From Flavobacterium paronense (lineage in GTDB: Bacteria; Bacteroidota; Bacteroidia; Flavobacteriales; Flavobacteriaceae): DNA of 64,000 nt. The stretch's first letter is position 1. Each line of letters begins with the position of its first letter. Of this stretch, positions 8,596 to 15,449 are shown piece after piece. The notes beneath the pieces are model-generated. The model saw nothing but the letters and a program-made list of their open reading frames with translations. It had not been told where the DNA came from and ran no database searches. Location of the stretch: the NCBI RefSeq assembly GCF_030409795.1, contig NZ_JAUFQN010000019.1, positions 1,364,001-1,428,000 on the forward strand, given 5' to 3'. A program made the position numbers and the translations under genes.

Positions 8596-8634
8596 TTTAG
8601 TTTATAGTTCCAGTAACTTAGTTTAGAGTACTGG
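8596..8634. repeat. 21-bp-spaced direct repeats with an inverted repeat in the ligase-esterase gap
   Basis: TTTAGTTTATAG (8596-8607) and CTTAGTTTAGAG (8617-8628) are near-identical and lie exactly 21 bp apart. An inverted repeat, CCAGTA (8610-8615) with TACTGG (8629-8634), overlaps them. The arrangement is compatible with an operator in front of the ATP-grasp gene at 8554, but no binding protein can be named. Confidence 0.4.
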
Positions 8635-8654
8635 TTTCAACTTTTGATTATGGT

Positions 8655-9368
8655 TTAAAAAAATTTAATTCGTGATAAATAATGAGGAAACATTTCTTTC
8701 CAAACTGGCCAATCATGTTCTCGGTCCTGACGAATATCCAACCAATGCGGTATATCTCTTTGAGCTAAAATTTTGCTTAATTTTAAATTTGCATCAAAAC
8801 ATATATCCCAATTTGAAGTTCCCAAAACTACATCCATATTCCATAATTCATGGTCATTTAAGCCATGAATATAATCTTCTGGACTGTTATAAAAAACATC
8901 ATCATCCCAATGTCCATCCATAAAATTTTTGATACTAAAAGCGCCACCCATAGAAAACATATGGCTAACATATCCGGGATGGCGAAAAGCAAAATTAGCA
9001 GCATGATAACCACCAAAACTGCAACCTGCAACTACAACTTTTCCGGCTCCAGTATTATTTTTTATACGTTCTACTATTTCGTGACAAAGCATCTTATCGT
9101 ACCATGTATGATTTTGAATGCGATGAACTGGATGAATATGTTTATTGTAAAAGCTTTCTTTATCAATACTCGAAGGGCAAAATATTTGTATTAGTCCTTG
9201 CTCAATATACCATCTGGCACTTTCTACTAGACCTTGGTCTTTGTTTTCATGATAACTTCCCATTGAAGTAGGGAAAAGTATAACCGGATATCCAGCATGA
9301 CCAAAAACAAGCATTTCGACTTCTTTATTTAAATTGGGTGAATACCATTTAAAATATTCTTGTTTCAT
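8655..9368 (-). CDS. alpha/beta-hydrolase esterase (PF00756-like)
   Basis: This 237-aa soluble protein has the compact fold of the putative esterase family. The nucleophile elbow is VVVAGCSFGG with Ser117; the catalytic His is probably His218 in DREHDWPVW; the acid is likely Asp188 or Asp192 in SNWDICFD. There is no signal peptide, so it acts in the cytosol. Unlike the first esterase at position 1, it has no carbohydrate-binding-like N-terminus. It is the promoter-proximal gene of the leftward run that continues into the ligases, so it is probably co-expressed with them. It could release a thioester- or ester-bound intermediate, or act on the final product; the sequence does not decide. Confidence 0.88.
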   Translation of the reverse strand: MKQEYFKWYSPNLNKEVEMLVFGHAGYPVILFPTSMGSYHENKDQGLVESARWYIEQGLIQIFCPSSIDKESFYNKHIHPVHRIQNHTWYDKMLCHEIVERIKNNTGAGKVVVAGCSFGGYHAANFAFRHPGYVSHMFSMGGAFSIKNFMDGHWDDDVFYNSPEDYIHGLNDHELWNMDVVLGTSNWDICFDANLKLSKILAQRDIPHWLDIRQDREHDWPVWKEMFPHYLSRIKFF

Positions 9369-9537
9369 AAATTGTTATTAGATTAACAATTATAATAAAA
9401 AAAACGTTGTAAAATGAGTAAAAATAAGAAAACTTAAAAGTTTTGCGATATACTTTTTAAAGATATTTAGATATTGAATAATCTTTAATAATTAGCATGA
9501 AATTGATAGTTGATTTTAATATTTGTCAATTAACAAA

Positions 9538-9930
9538 CTATTGCTCTATTATTAGTATTTGACTTTTTAATCGTTCAACCAGCATATTCATCATTCGCTT
9601 ATTCAAATTAGATGATATTTGTATATATTGAGCATATTCTTCTAGGGTAAATAAGGCAATTATCATACCTTTTAGAGCGTTTCTAAACTTAATATCGCGT
9701 TGAATAACGTTCTCTACATACATCATTTTTTTTTCGGGTGTCAGACTAAAGAAAACACTTTTTTGTTTTATAGCATAATTGATAAATACTTGAATGAATA
9801 AATCATTTTGCATTTTAAGAATAGGGCGGAGGGTTTTATTTTGAAAAATTTCTTCGAATGAAGACTGATTATTAATTGTTCCAAAGGATTCACCTCTGAG
9901 TTCAAGTACGTGTGTATCTCTTGCTTCCAT
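9538..9930 (-). CDS. conserved-looking 130-aa protein of unknown function
   Basis: I cannot assign a family with confidence. The protein begins MEARDTHVLELRGESFG, a phrase that resembles flavobacterial proteins sometimes labelled 'glyoxalase' by propagation, but no metal-binding glyoxalase motifs are visible. The body is mostly helical: FEEIFQNKTLRPIL, then KQKSVFFSLTPEKKMMYVE and a C-terminal helix ending LKSQILIIEQ. It has no signal peptide or membrane segment. It is monocistronic, between the ligase locus and the OmpA gene, and lies just downstream of that gene's terminator. Composition matches its neighbours, so nothing suggests recent transfer. Confidence 0.7.
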   Translation of the reverse strand: MEARDTHVLELRGESFGTINNQSSFEEIFQNKTLRPILKMQNDLFIQVFINYAIKQKSVFFSLTPEKKMMYVENVIQRDIKFRNALKGMIIALFTLEEYAQYIQISSNLNKRMMNMLVERLKSQILIIEQ

Positions 9931-9956
9931 TATTTTCTTTTAAAGTTAAAAAAAAA

Positions 9957-9976
9957 CCTCTGTTGAAAAACAGAGG
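9957..9976 (-). terminator. rho-independent terminator of the OmpA-family gene
   Basis: CCTCTGTT (9957-9964) pairs perfectly with AACAGAGG (9969-9976) around the loop GAAA. On the minus strand the stem is followed by a run of nine T residues (plus-strand A-run at 9948-9956). It lies 35 bases past the stop codon of the gene ending at 10011. Confidence 0.9.
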
Positions 9977-10010
9977 CTTTTTTTAGTTATTAATAATTAA
10001 TTGTTAATTA

Positions 10011-11375
10011 TTATTTGACTTTAAATATTGTTTTGCGAACTAGACGTCTTGCCCAATCAGATTTCTTATCAACCGAGTCATCTTCACCATTAGATAAGAT
10101 ATTCAATCTAGATTCAGCAATTCCAGCTTTGGCTAAAATCGTTTTAACAGCTTGGGCTCTATCACTAGCCAATTTTTGGTTGTAATCTGTTCTACCAATT
10201 TCATCAGCATAACCAGTAATATCAACTGACTTATTCGGGTTGTTTTTCAAGAAATTCAATATGAATCCAATGTTGCTGGCAGAAGCTGCGTTTGGCATTG
10301 ATTTTCCTGTATCAAAGTAAGCCGCGATATAGCCGTCATTGATTAACTGAAGTACAGCACCTTCGGTTGCTGCTGCAGTAGTGGCAGTGTTATTATTGGA
10401 AATAGTATTGTTAACATATTTCTCTAACTCATCTGGAACACCATTAGAGTTTTTATCAACCATTCTTCCTTTAGTATCAACAGCTACACCAGCAATTGAA
10501 TTTTGTTCAGCATCAAGATAATCTGGCACACCATCTTTATCACTATCGTTCATTAATTCTTCGATTTCTCCAATTTTATTGTTGAGAGAATCTAAACGTT
10601 TGTCGTTTTTATCTTGAATAATAGCCCAATCTCCATGAATTTTTCCTTTACCTAAAGCAACTGAAATTCCTAGTGAAGTTCTAAATAAACTACCTGTTAA
10701 ATTATTTTTAGAATCAGAATCTGAACCATCCCAATTAAAATGCTGTCTAACATTTGAGTTAATAGTTACGTCAGCAAAAAGACTAACATTTTTAAATATT
10801 CTAAATTGTGGAGCTAAACCAGCAACAATACCACCATTCCATTCGCTTTTCCCTTTATTTGAATAACCAACTGATGTTGTAATTAAAGGCGTCATACGGG
10901 AAACCTGAAATCCAAAGTGAAATAACAATCCAAATCGTCCTGCTTGATTTTGTATGTCAAATAATCTGGTCAAATTTGTAACTCCTTCACCTGATAATTG
11001 AATGTGACGCATCTGGAATGGTAAGCTTCCTGAATTATTTTGCTCTTGAAGATTGTCAACATTTAAATTCGATTTAACACCAAATTTTGGGCTAAACATG
11101 TATCTCGCACCAATTCCAAAATGATTTATAGCTAAACCTCCAAAAAATTTACCAGGATTGTTTGCGTAATAACCATCAGCATAAGGTTTTGAACCTTTTG
11201 CCTGGCCAAATTCCGCTTCAATAGACCATCTATTAAAATATTCCCCAACAAGTTCTTTATCAGGATTAACCGTAATAAGTTCTAAATCTTTTTTGTTTTT
11301 CTTATTGTCTTTTTGGGCATTGGATGATAAAGTAATAAAAAAAACGGGTATCAATAAAAGTAGGTAATTCTTCAT
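10011..11375 (-). CDS. OmpA family outer membrane protein with TSP3-type calcium repeats
   Basis: This 454-aa protein starts with a signal peptide (MKNYLLLLIPVFFITLSSNA, cleavage before QKDNK). An eight-strand-like beta-barrel region with alternating aromatic residues covers about residues 40-255. An Asp-rich thrombospondin type 3-like linker follows (DSDKDGVPDYLDAEQNS and a second copy near DKNSNGVPDELEKY). The C-terminal OmpA domain binds peptidoglycan (about 345-454; VDITGYADEIGRTDYNQKLA and DRAQAV). It should anchor the outer membrane to the cell wall. It has its own promoter (11418-11425) and terminator (9957-9976), so it is monocistronic and probably highly expressed. Composition and layout are typical of the family. 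Confidence 0.93.
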   Translation of the reverse strand: MKNYLLLLIPVFFITLSSNAQKDNKKNKKDLELITVNPDKELVGEYFNRWSIEAEFGQAKGSKPYADGYYANNPGKFFGGLAINHFGIGARYMFSPKFGVKSNLNVDNLQEQNNSGSLPFQMRHIQLSGEGVTNLTRLFDIQNQAGRFGLLFHFGFQVSRMTPLITTSVGYSNKGKSEWNGGIVAGLAPQFRIFKNVSLFADVTINSNVRQHFNWDGSDSDSKNNLTGSLFRTSLGISVALGKGKIHGDWAIIQDKNDKRLDSLNNKIGEIEELMNDSDKDGVPDYLDAEQNSIAGVAVDTKGRMVDKNSNGVPDELEKYVNNTISNNNTATTAAATEGAVLQLINDGYIAAYFDTGKSMPNAASASNIGFILNFLKNNPNKSVDITGYADEIGRTDYNQKLASDRAQAVKTILAKAGIAESRLNILSNGEDDSVDKKSDWARRLVRKTIFKVK

Positions 11376-11417
11376 ATAGTTTGATTTGCAATTATTAATT
11401 AAATGTTAAAATCGATA

Positions 11418-11425
11418 CAAATATA
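11418..11425 (-). promoter_or_regulatory. -7 element of the OmpA-family gene promoter
   Basis: The minus strand reads TATATTTG, a full match to the Bacteroidota -7 consensus TAnnTTTG. A TTG lies 19 bases further upstream, matching the -33 element spacing. The start codon is 43 bases downstream. Confidence 0.75.
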
Positions 11426-11480
11426 TATTTTTCCAATTAAAAATCAAGTTTTTTATGCTTTAATAATTCAATGTTTAAAA

Positions 11481-12740
11481 TTATTCTACAAAATTACTCT
11501 TGTCAGAAGGCATTTCATAGATTTCTAAATCAAAAAAGCGTATCGAAGCAAAAATATGGTCAAAAATATCAGCCATAATATATTCATAATTTTCAAAGCG
11601 TTTATCATTAGAAAAAGTGTAAATTTCCAAAGGAATGCCTTGTGGTGTTGGTTGCAATTGACGACAAAGTAAAATCATATCTTTATTTAATCCAGGATAT
11701 TGACTCAAGTATTGTGTGATGTATTTTCTGAACAAACCAAAATTTGTCATATTTCTACCGTTTATTAAAAGCGTTTTGTCAACTTGATATGTCTTGTTAA
11801 ACTTATCGATTTCGGTTTGACGTAGTTCTATATAACTGGTAACGAGCTGAATTTTTTTCAATTCTTGGAGTTCTTTTTCATTTAGAAAACGAATACTGTT
11901 TACTTTAATTAGAATATGCCTTTTTATCCGGCGTCCATCCGAATTTAACATGCCACGCCAGTTTCTAAAAGAATCTGAAATCATGCTATAGGTTGGAATT
12001 GTCGTCGTAGTGTTGTCAAAATTTCTAACTTTTACAGTAGCTAAATTAATTTCAATAACGTCACCATCAGCACCAAATTTGTCAAACGTTATCCAATCAC
12101 CAATACGAACCATATCGTTTAACGAAACTTGAACACTAGCAACAAATCCAAGTATAGTGTCTCTAAATATTAAAATTATAATGGCAGAAACTGCTCCAAA
12201 AGTACCAAGCATCGTTCCGGTTGTGATGTCGAAAATTTTGGAAACGACAAAAATAAAAGCAAAAATCCATAGCACTATCATAATTACTTGGATGTAACTA
12301 TCAATAGGTTTGTCGCTATATCTCGGGTTTAGTTTTAAATAATCTCGCAGCGCATGGAAAACTGTTTTTATAATCCACAAACTTAAGAGTACAATATATA
12401 TTTCAACAAGTTTCCCGAAAATAGATTCCCAATACACAAAGTTTTCCAAAATTATTGGAACACATTTATATATAAAAAGCAGTGGAATTAAATGTGCAAT
12501 ATATTTAGCTGTTTTATTAGAAACTAATAAATCATCAAATCTTGTTTTGGTTTTTCGAGCAACAATAATCATTGTTCTTACCAATACAAATCTGAAAACC
12601 AAAAAAATGATATAGGAAAAAATAGAAAGAATAATAATATTGATAACCAAACTTAAATAAGCAGAAATTGTTTCTCCTAAATCCAGTTTTTTTAAAAGCG
12701 GATAACACCAACTAAATATTTTTTCGACGAGTTTATGCAT
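11481..12740 (-). CDS. MscS-family mechanosensitive ion channel
   Basis: This 419-aa inner-membrane protein has several N-terminal membrane helices (about residues 25-55, 80-110, 115-135, 160-205) and the MscS core. The pore-lining helix and the beta domain that follows are visible as GTFGAVSAIIILIFRDTILGF-like sequence near residue 190 and then VGDW-type sequence (MVRIGDWITFDKFGADGDV, about 213-231) with TTTIPTYSMISDSFRNW. It is longer than E. coli MscS (286 aa) owing to a C-terminal cytosolic extension of about 150 residues, as in YbdG-like channels. It releases solutes on membrane tension. Its start overlaps the stop of the upstream DUF3817 gene by 3 bases or more (12733-12740), so the two are co-translated. 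Confidence 0.92.
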   Translation of the reverse strand: MHKLVEKIFSWCYPLLKKLDLGETISAYLSLVINIIILSIFSYIIFLVFRFVLVRTMIIVARKTKTRFDDLLVSNKTAKYIAHLIPLLFIYKCVPIILENFVYWESIFGKLVEIYIVLLSLWIIKTVFHALRDYLKLNPRYSDKPIDSYIQVIMIVLWIFAFIFVVSKIFDITTGTMLGTFGAVSAIIILIFRDTILGFVASVQVSLNDMVRIGDWITFDKFGADGDVIEINLATVKVRNFDNTTTTIPTYSMISDSFRNWRGMLNSDGRRIKRHILIKVNSIRFLNEKELQELKKIQLVTSYIELRQTEIDKFNKTYQVDKTLLINGRNMTNFGLFRKYITQYLSQYPGLNKDMILLCRQLQPTPQGIPLEIYTFSNDKRFENYEYIMADIFDHIFASIRFFDLEIYEMPSDKSNFVE

Positions 12741-13011
12741 TTCTCAAGTATTTTTTTTCAATATAAAATGTTCCAAAAGGAATTATAGAAGCAACTGCAA
12801 CGATTCCAAATTTCTTTCCGCTCCAACTTTCTTCAAATTTAAGCATGATTGCCATGATGATGTATCCAATAAAAAGCAAACCATGAGTCATTCCGATGGG
12901 TCTGATATAACTTGGATTTTCAAACATATATTTCAATGGCATAGCAAAGAAAAATAATAATAACAATGAAATTCCTTCGAGTAAAGCAATGATTTTAAAA
13001 AAACGAAGCAT
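12733..13011 (-). CDS. DUF3817 family membrane protein
   Basis: This is a 92-aa protein with three predicted membrane helices (FFKIIALLEGISLLLLFFFA, then IGMTHGLLFIGYIIMAI, then GIVAVASIIPFGTFYIEKKY), matching DUF3817, a small integral membrane family of unknown function. I place the start at the ATG at 13011. The frame is open to a TTG at 13032, but that TTG is the end of the -7 promoter element TATTTTTG (13030-13037), so it cannot be translated. The gene overlaps the start of the MscS gene by 8 bases, which points to one operon and perhaps a role in membrane or osmotic homeostasis (inference). Confidence 0.85.
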   Translation of the reverse strand: MLRFFKIIALLEGISLLLLFFFAMPLKYMFENPSYIRPIGMTHGLLFIGYIIMAIMLKFEESWSGKKFGIVAVASIIPFGTFYIEKKYLRNA

Positions 13012-13029
13012 ATATTTAATTTTATGAAG

Positions 13030-13037
13030 CAAAAATA
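13030..13037 (-). promoter_or_regulatory. -7 promoter element of the DUF3817-MscS operon
   Basis: The minus strand reads TATTTTTG, matching TAnnTTTG, 18 bases upstream of the ATG at 13011. It diverges from the -7 element at 13081-13088, so the 95-base gap holds two back-to-back promoters. Confidence 0.7.
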
Positions 13038-13080
13038 GCGATTATCATTTATTATAGAAGCCAAGAACCATAAAGTAATT

Positions 13081-13088
13081 TACTTTTG
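13081..13088 (+). promoter_or_regulatory. -7 promoter element of the DUF6155 gene
   Basis: TACTTTTG matches TAnnTTTG and lies 18 bases before the ATG at 13107. No clear TTG -33 element is seen at the expected distance. Confidence 0.65.
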
Positions 13089-13106
13089 TACTTATAAAAT
13101 TTAATA

Positions 13107-13622
13107 ATGAGTAAACGCGATTTAAAAAAATACTTACACGAGCTCAATAAAGAGCAACTAGAAGAGCAAATAATTGAATTATACAACAAGTTTAGTGATG
13201 TAAAAGTCTATTATGATTTTGTGTTTAATCCTAATGAGGATAAATTAATTAGAGAAGCAAAGTTTAAAATATCCAATGAATATTATCCTGTCAAAGGTAA
13301 AAGGGCGAAAATGCGTCGTTCTGTAGCTCAAAAATTCATCAAGCATTTTATAATACTTGGAGTAGATGTTTTCATCATTGCTGACATCATGCTTTATAAT
13401 ATCGAAATAGCTCAAACATTTTCTGCTGAAAAGACTATCAAACAAGAATTATTTTTCAAAAGTATGCTGAGTTCTTTTCAACAAGCGATTAGTTTTATGA
13501 TGGGACATGGAATTTTAAGTGAATTTCAGAGTAGAGTAGTGGCTATAAAGGATGAAACTATTTGCCAAAATTGGCTTAACCAATATGAATTCAATGCAAT
13601 AGTGGAACGCTTTGAATATTAA
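13107..13622 (+). CDS. DUF6155 family protein
   Basis: This 171-aa protein starts MSKRDLKKYLHELNKEQLEEQ and is mostly helical, a pattern I recognise as DUF6155, a family of unknown function found across Bacteroidota. A central basic segment, VKGKRAKMRRSVAQKFIKHF (about residues 64-83), could contact nucleic acid or a membrane surface. It has no signal peptide. A -7 element precedes it and the next gene has its own promoter, so it is probably monocistronic. No function can be inferred from its neighbours. Confidence 0.8.
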   Translation: MSKRDLKKYLHELNKEQLEEQIIELYNKFSDVKVYYDFVFNPNEDKLIREAKFKISNEYYPVKGKRAKMRRSVAQKFIKHFIILGVDVFIIADIMLYNIEIAQTFSAEKTIKQELFFKSMLSSFQQAISFMMGHGILSEFQSRVVAIKDETICQNWLNQYEFNAIVERFEY

Positions 13623-13670
13623 ATTTTTGTAAATAACCAATTTAATTTGGTGATAACTCTTTTTTAGATG

Positions 13671-13678
13671 TACTTTTG
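13671..13678 (+). promoter_or_regulatory. -7 promoter element of the DEAD/DEAH helicase gene
   Basis: TACTTTTG matches TAnnTTTG; TTTG at 13646-13649 lies 21 bases upstream as a -33 element. The element overlaps an in-frame ATG at 13668, which rules that ATG out as the start. Confidence 0.75.
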
Positions 13679-13697
13679 CAAAATTGTACAAATTGCC

Positions 13698-15224
13698 ATG
13701 TCTCAAAAAGATTTTATTACCGAAATTGAAGAGAAAAAGGAACTTTACGGTTACCAAAAGGGCGATATTGACAAAATTTTTGACCGATTAGACAACGCAC
13801 CAAGTGATCATCATTTGTTATATCAACTGCCAACTGGCGGTGGAAAAACAGTGATTTTTTCAGAAATTGTTAGGCGATATTTATCGCAACACGACAAAAA
13901 AGTTGTGGTATTAACACATCGAATTGAGCTTTGTAAGCAAACTTCTAAAATGCTTAAAGGATTTGATGTCAAAAACAAAATTATCAATAGTAATATCAAA
14001 GAATTGCCAGATCAAGATGAATATTCTTGTTTTGTAGCTATGGTTGAAACGCTGAAAAACCGTTTAAACGATGAGAAGTTACTTATTGACAATGTTGGTT
14101 TAGTTATAATTGATGAAGCGCATTATAATTCGTTTCGAAAATTAATGAGTTCGTTTAAAAAATCTTTTATATTAGGTGTTACAGCAACGCCTTTGAGTTC
14201 GAATATTAAGTTACCAATGCATAATAATTATAGCGAACTTATTGTTGGAGATACTATTCAATCATTGATAGATAAAGGATTTTTGGCGAAAGCAACAACA
14301 TATAGTTATGATGTTGGTTTAACATCATTGAAAGTTGGAATTAATGGAGATTATACCGTTAAATCTTCGGATGATTTGTATATGAATATGGTCATGCAAG
14401 AGAAATTATTGCATTCTTACACCGAAAAATCATTGGGAAAGAAGACTTTAATATTCAATAACGGAATCAATACATCCTTATATGTTTATGAAACTTTTAG
14501 AGAAGCCGGATTTCCTATACGACATTTAGATAATACAACATCCGTTGAAGACAGAAAAGATATTTTGCATTGGTTTAAAAAAACGCCGGATGCCATTTTA
14601 ACTTCTGTTGGAATTCTGACCACAGGATTTGATGAACCAACAGTTGAGAGCATTATTTTGAATCGTGCCACCAAATCTTTGACATTATATTTTCAAATGA
14701 TTGGTCGTGGATCTAGAAAATTGCCACATAAGGATAATTTTACAGTCATTGATTTAGGAAATAATGCATTGCGATTTGGTTTATGGAATGATCCTGTTGA
14801 TTGGCAGCATATTTTTAGATCACCCGAATATTATTTGGAAAGCTTAAGAGATGATGCCGAAATTGAAACTCATTTTAAATATGTAATGCCAGATTCAATT
14901 AAAAAAATGTTTGCCAAAACAACTATTTTAACAATCGATATTGAAGAAGAGTTTAAAAAAGCCTTAGCTCAAAATTTGCGCTCTAAAGAAGTTATCGAAA
15001 AATCAATACAGCAACATGCTTTAATGTGTGTTGAAAATACTACCGAATTAAATCAGGCAAGAATGCTTTCTAAATTATTGTCTGATGATATTGAAAGTCG
15101 CATTCAACGTTTTGTAAGCTGCTTAGGAAAAACGAGTAAAAATTATCGTGAATGGCTTGTTGAAGATTATAAAACAAAATTGAGTTTGGCTATTGGAAAA
15201 AAATTTAGAGAATTAAATTTTTAA
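13698..15224 (+). CDS. stand-alone superfamily 2 DEAD/DEAH-box helicase
   Basis: This is a 508-aa SF2 helicase. Visible motifs in order: Q-like YGYQKGDI (17-24), Walker A LPTGGGKTVIF (44-54), DEAH box VIIDEAHYNSF (about 134-144), motif III TATP, and motif VI QMIGRGSRKLP (about 334-344). A C-terminal helical extension of about 150 residues has no recognised domain. The layout resembles the RadD/SSL2-like DNA repair helicases and the helicase part of type I/III restriction enzymes. I chose the ATG at 13698; the in-frame ATG at 13668 falls inside the promoter. No methylase, nuclease or specificity gene is adjacent, so a restriction system is not supported. Likely DNA repair or replication restart. 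Confidence 0.88.
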   Translation: MSQKDFITEIEEKKELYGYQKGDIDKIFDRLDNAPSDHHLLYQLPTGGGKTVIFSEIVRRYLSQHDKKVVVLTHRIELCKQTSKMLKGFDVKNKIINSNIKELPDQDEYSCFVAMVETLKNRLNDEKLLIDNVGLVIIDEAHYNSFRKLMSSFKKSFILGVTATPLSSNIKLPMHNNYSELIVGDTIQSLIDKGFLAKATTYSYDVGLTSLKVGINGDYTVKSSDDLYMNMVMQEKLLHSYTEKSLGKKTLIFNNGINTSLYVYETFREAGFPIRHLDNTTSVEDRKDILHWFKKTPDAILTSVGILTTGFDEPTVESIILNRATKSLTLYFQMIGRGSRKLPHKDNFTVIDLGNNALRFGLWNDPVDWQHIFRSPEYYLESLRDDAEIETHFKYVMPDSIKKMFAKTTILTIDIEEEFKKALAQNLRSKEVIEKSIQQHALMCVENTTELNQARMLSKLLSDDIESRIQRFVSCLGKTSKNYREWLVEDYKTKLSLAIGKKFRELNF

Positions 15225-15414
15225 AACTATAACTTTAAAAAAGGTAGTCTATAGTTATTAAAAACAGTAAATTACCTTAAAATACTCTAAAACATAAAAG
15301 AAGTATTAGTATGAACTATAATTTATATTATGTAAAATAGAATGTTTTGTAATCTCAAAGCAATTAGTTTTCAAATGTTTTTAACAAAAGACTTCTTCTT
15401 CTCTAAAGCTTTAC

Positions 15415-15422
15415 TATTTTTG
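15415..15422 (+). promoter_or_regulatory. -7 promoter element of the cNMP/CBS/DUF294 gene
   Basis: TATTTTTG matches TAnnTTTG, 27 bases before the ATG at 15450. The rest of the 225-base gap (15225-15449) is A+T-rich with no other recognisable feature. Confidence 0.65.
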
Positions 15423-15449
15423 TGTCTAAATATTCAATAAAATAAATGC

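Noticed and set aside
9373..9390. TTGTTA/TAACAA inverted repeat upstream of the second esterase as an operator
   Set aside because: Only 6 bp of A/T-rich stem, expected by chance at this base composition, and no -7 element to relate it to.
13698..15224. Possible restriction or defence system around the SF2 helicase
   Set aside because: No methyltransferase, nuclease, specificity subunit or other defence gene lies on either side; neighbours have their own promoters and unrelated functions.
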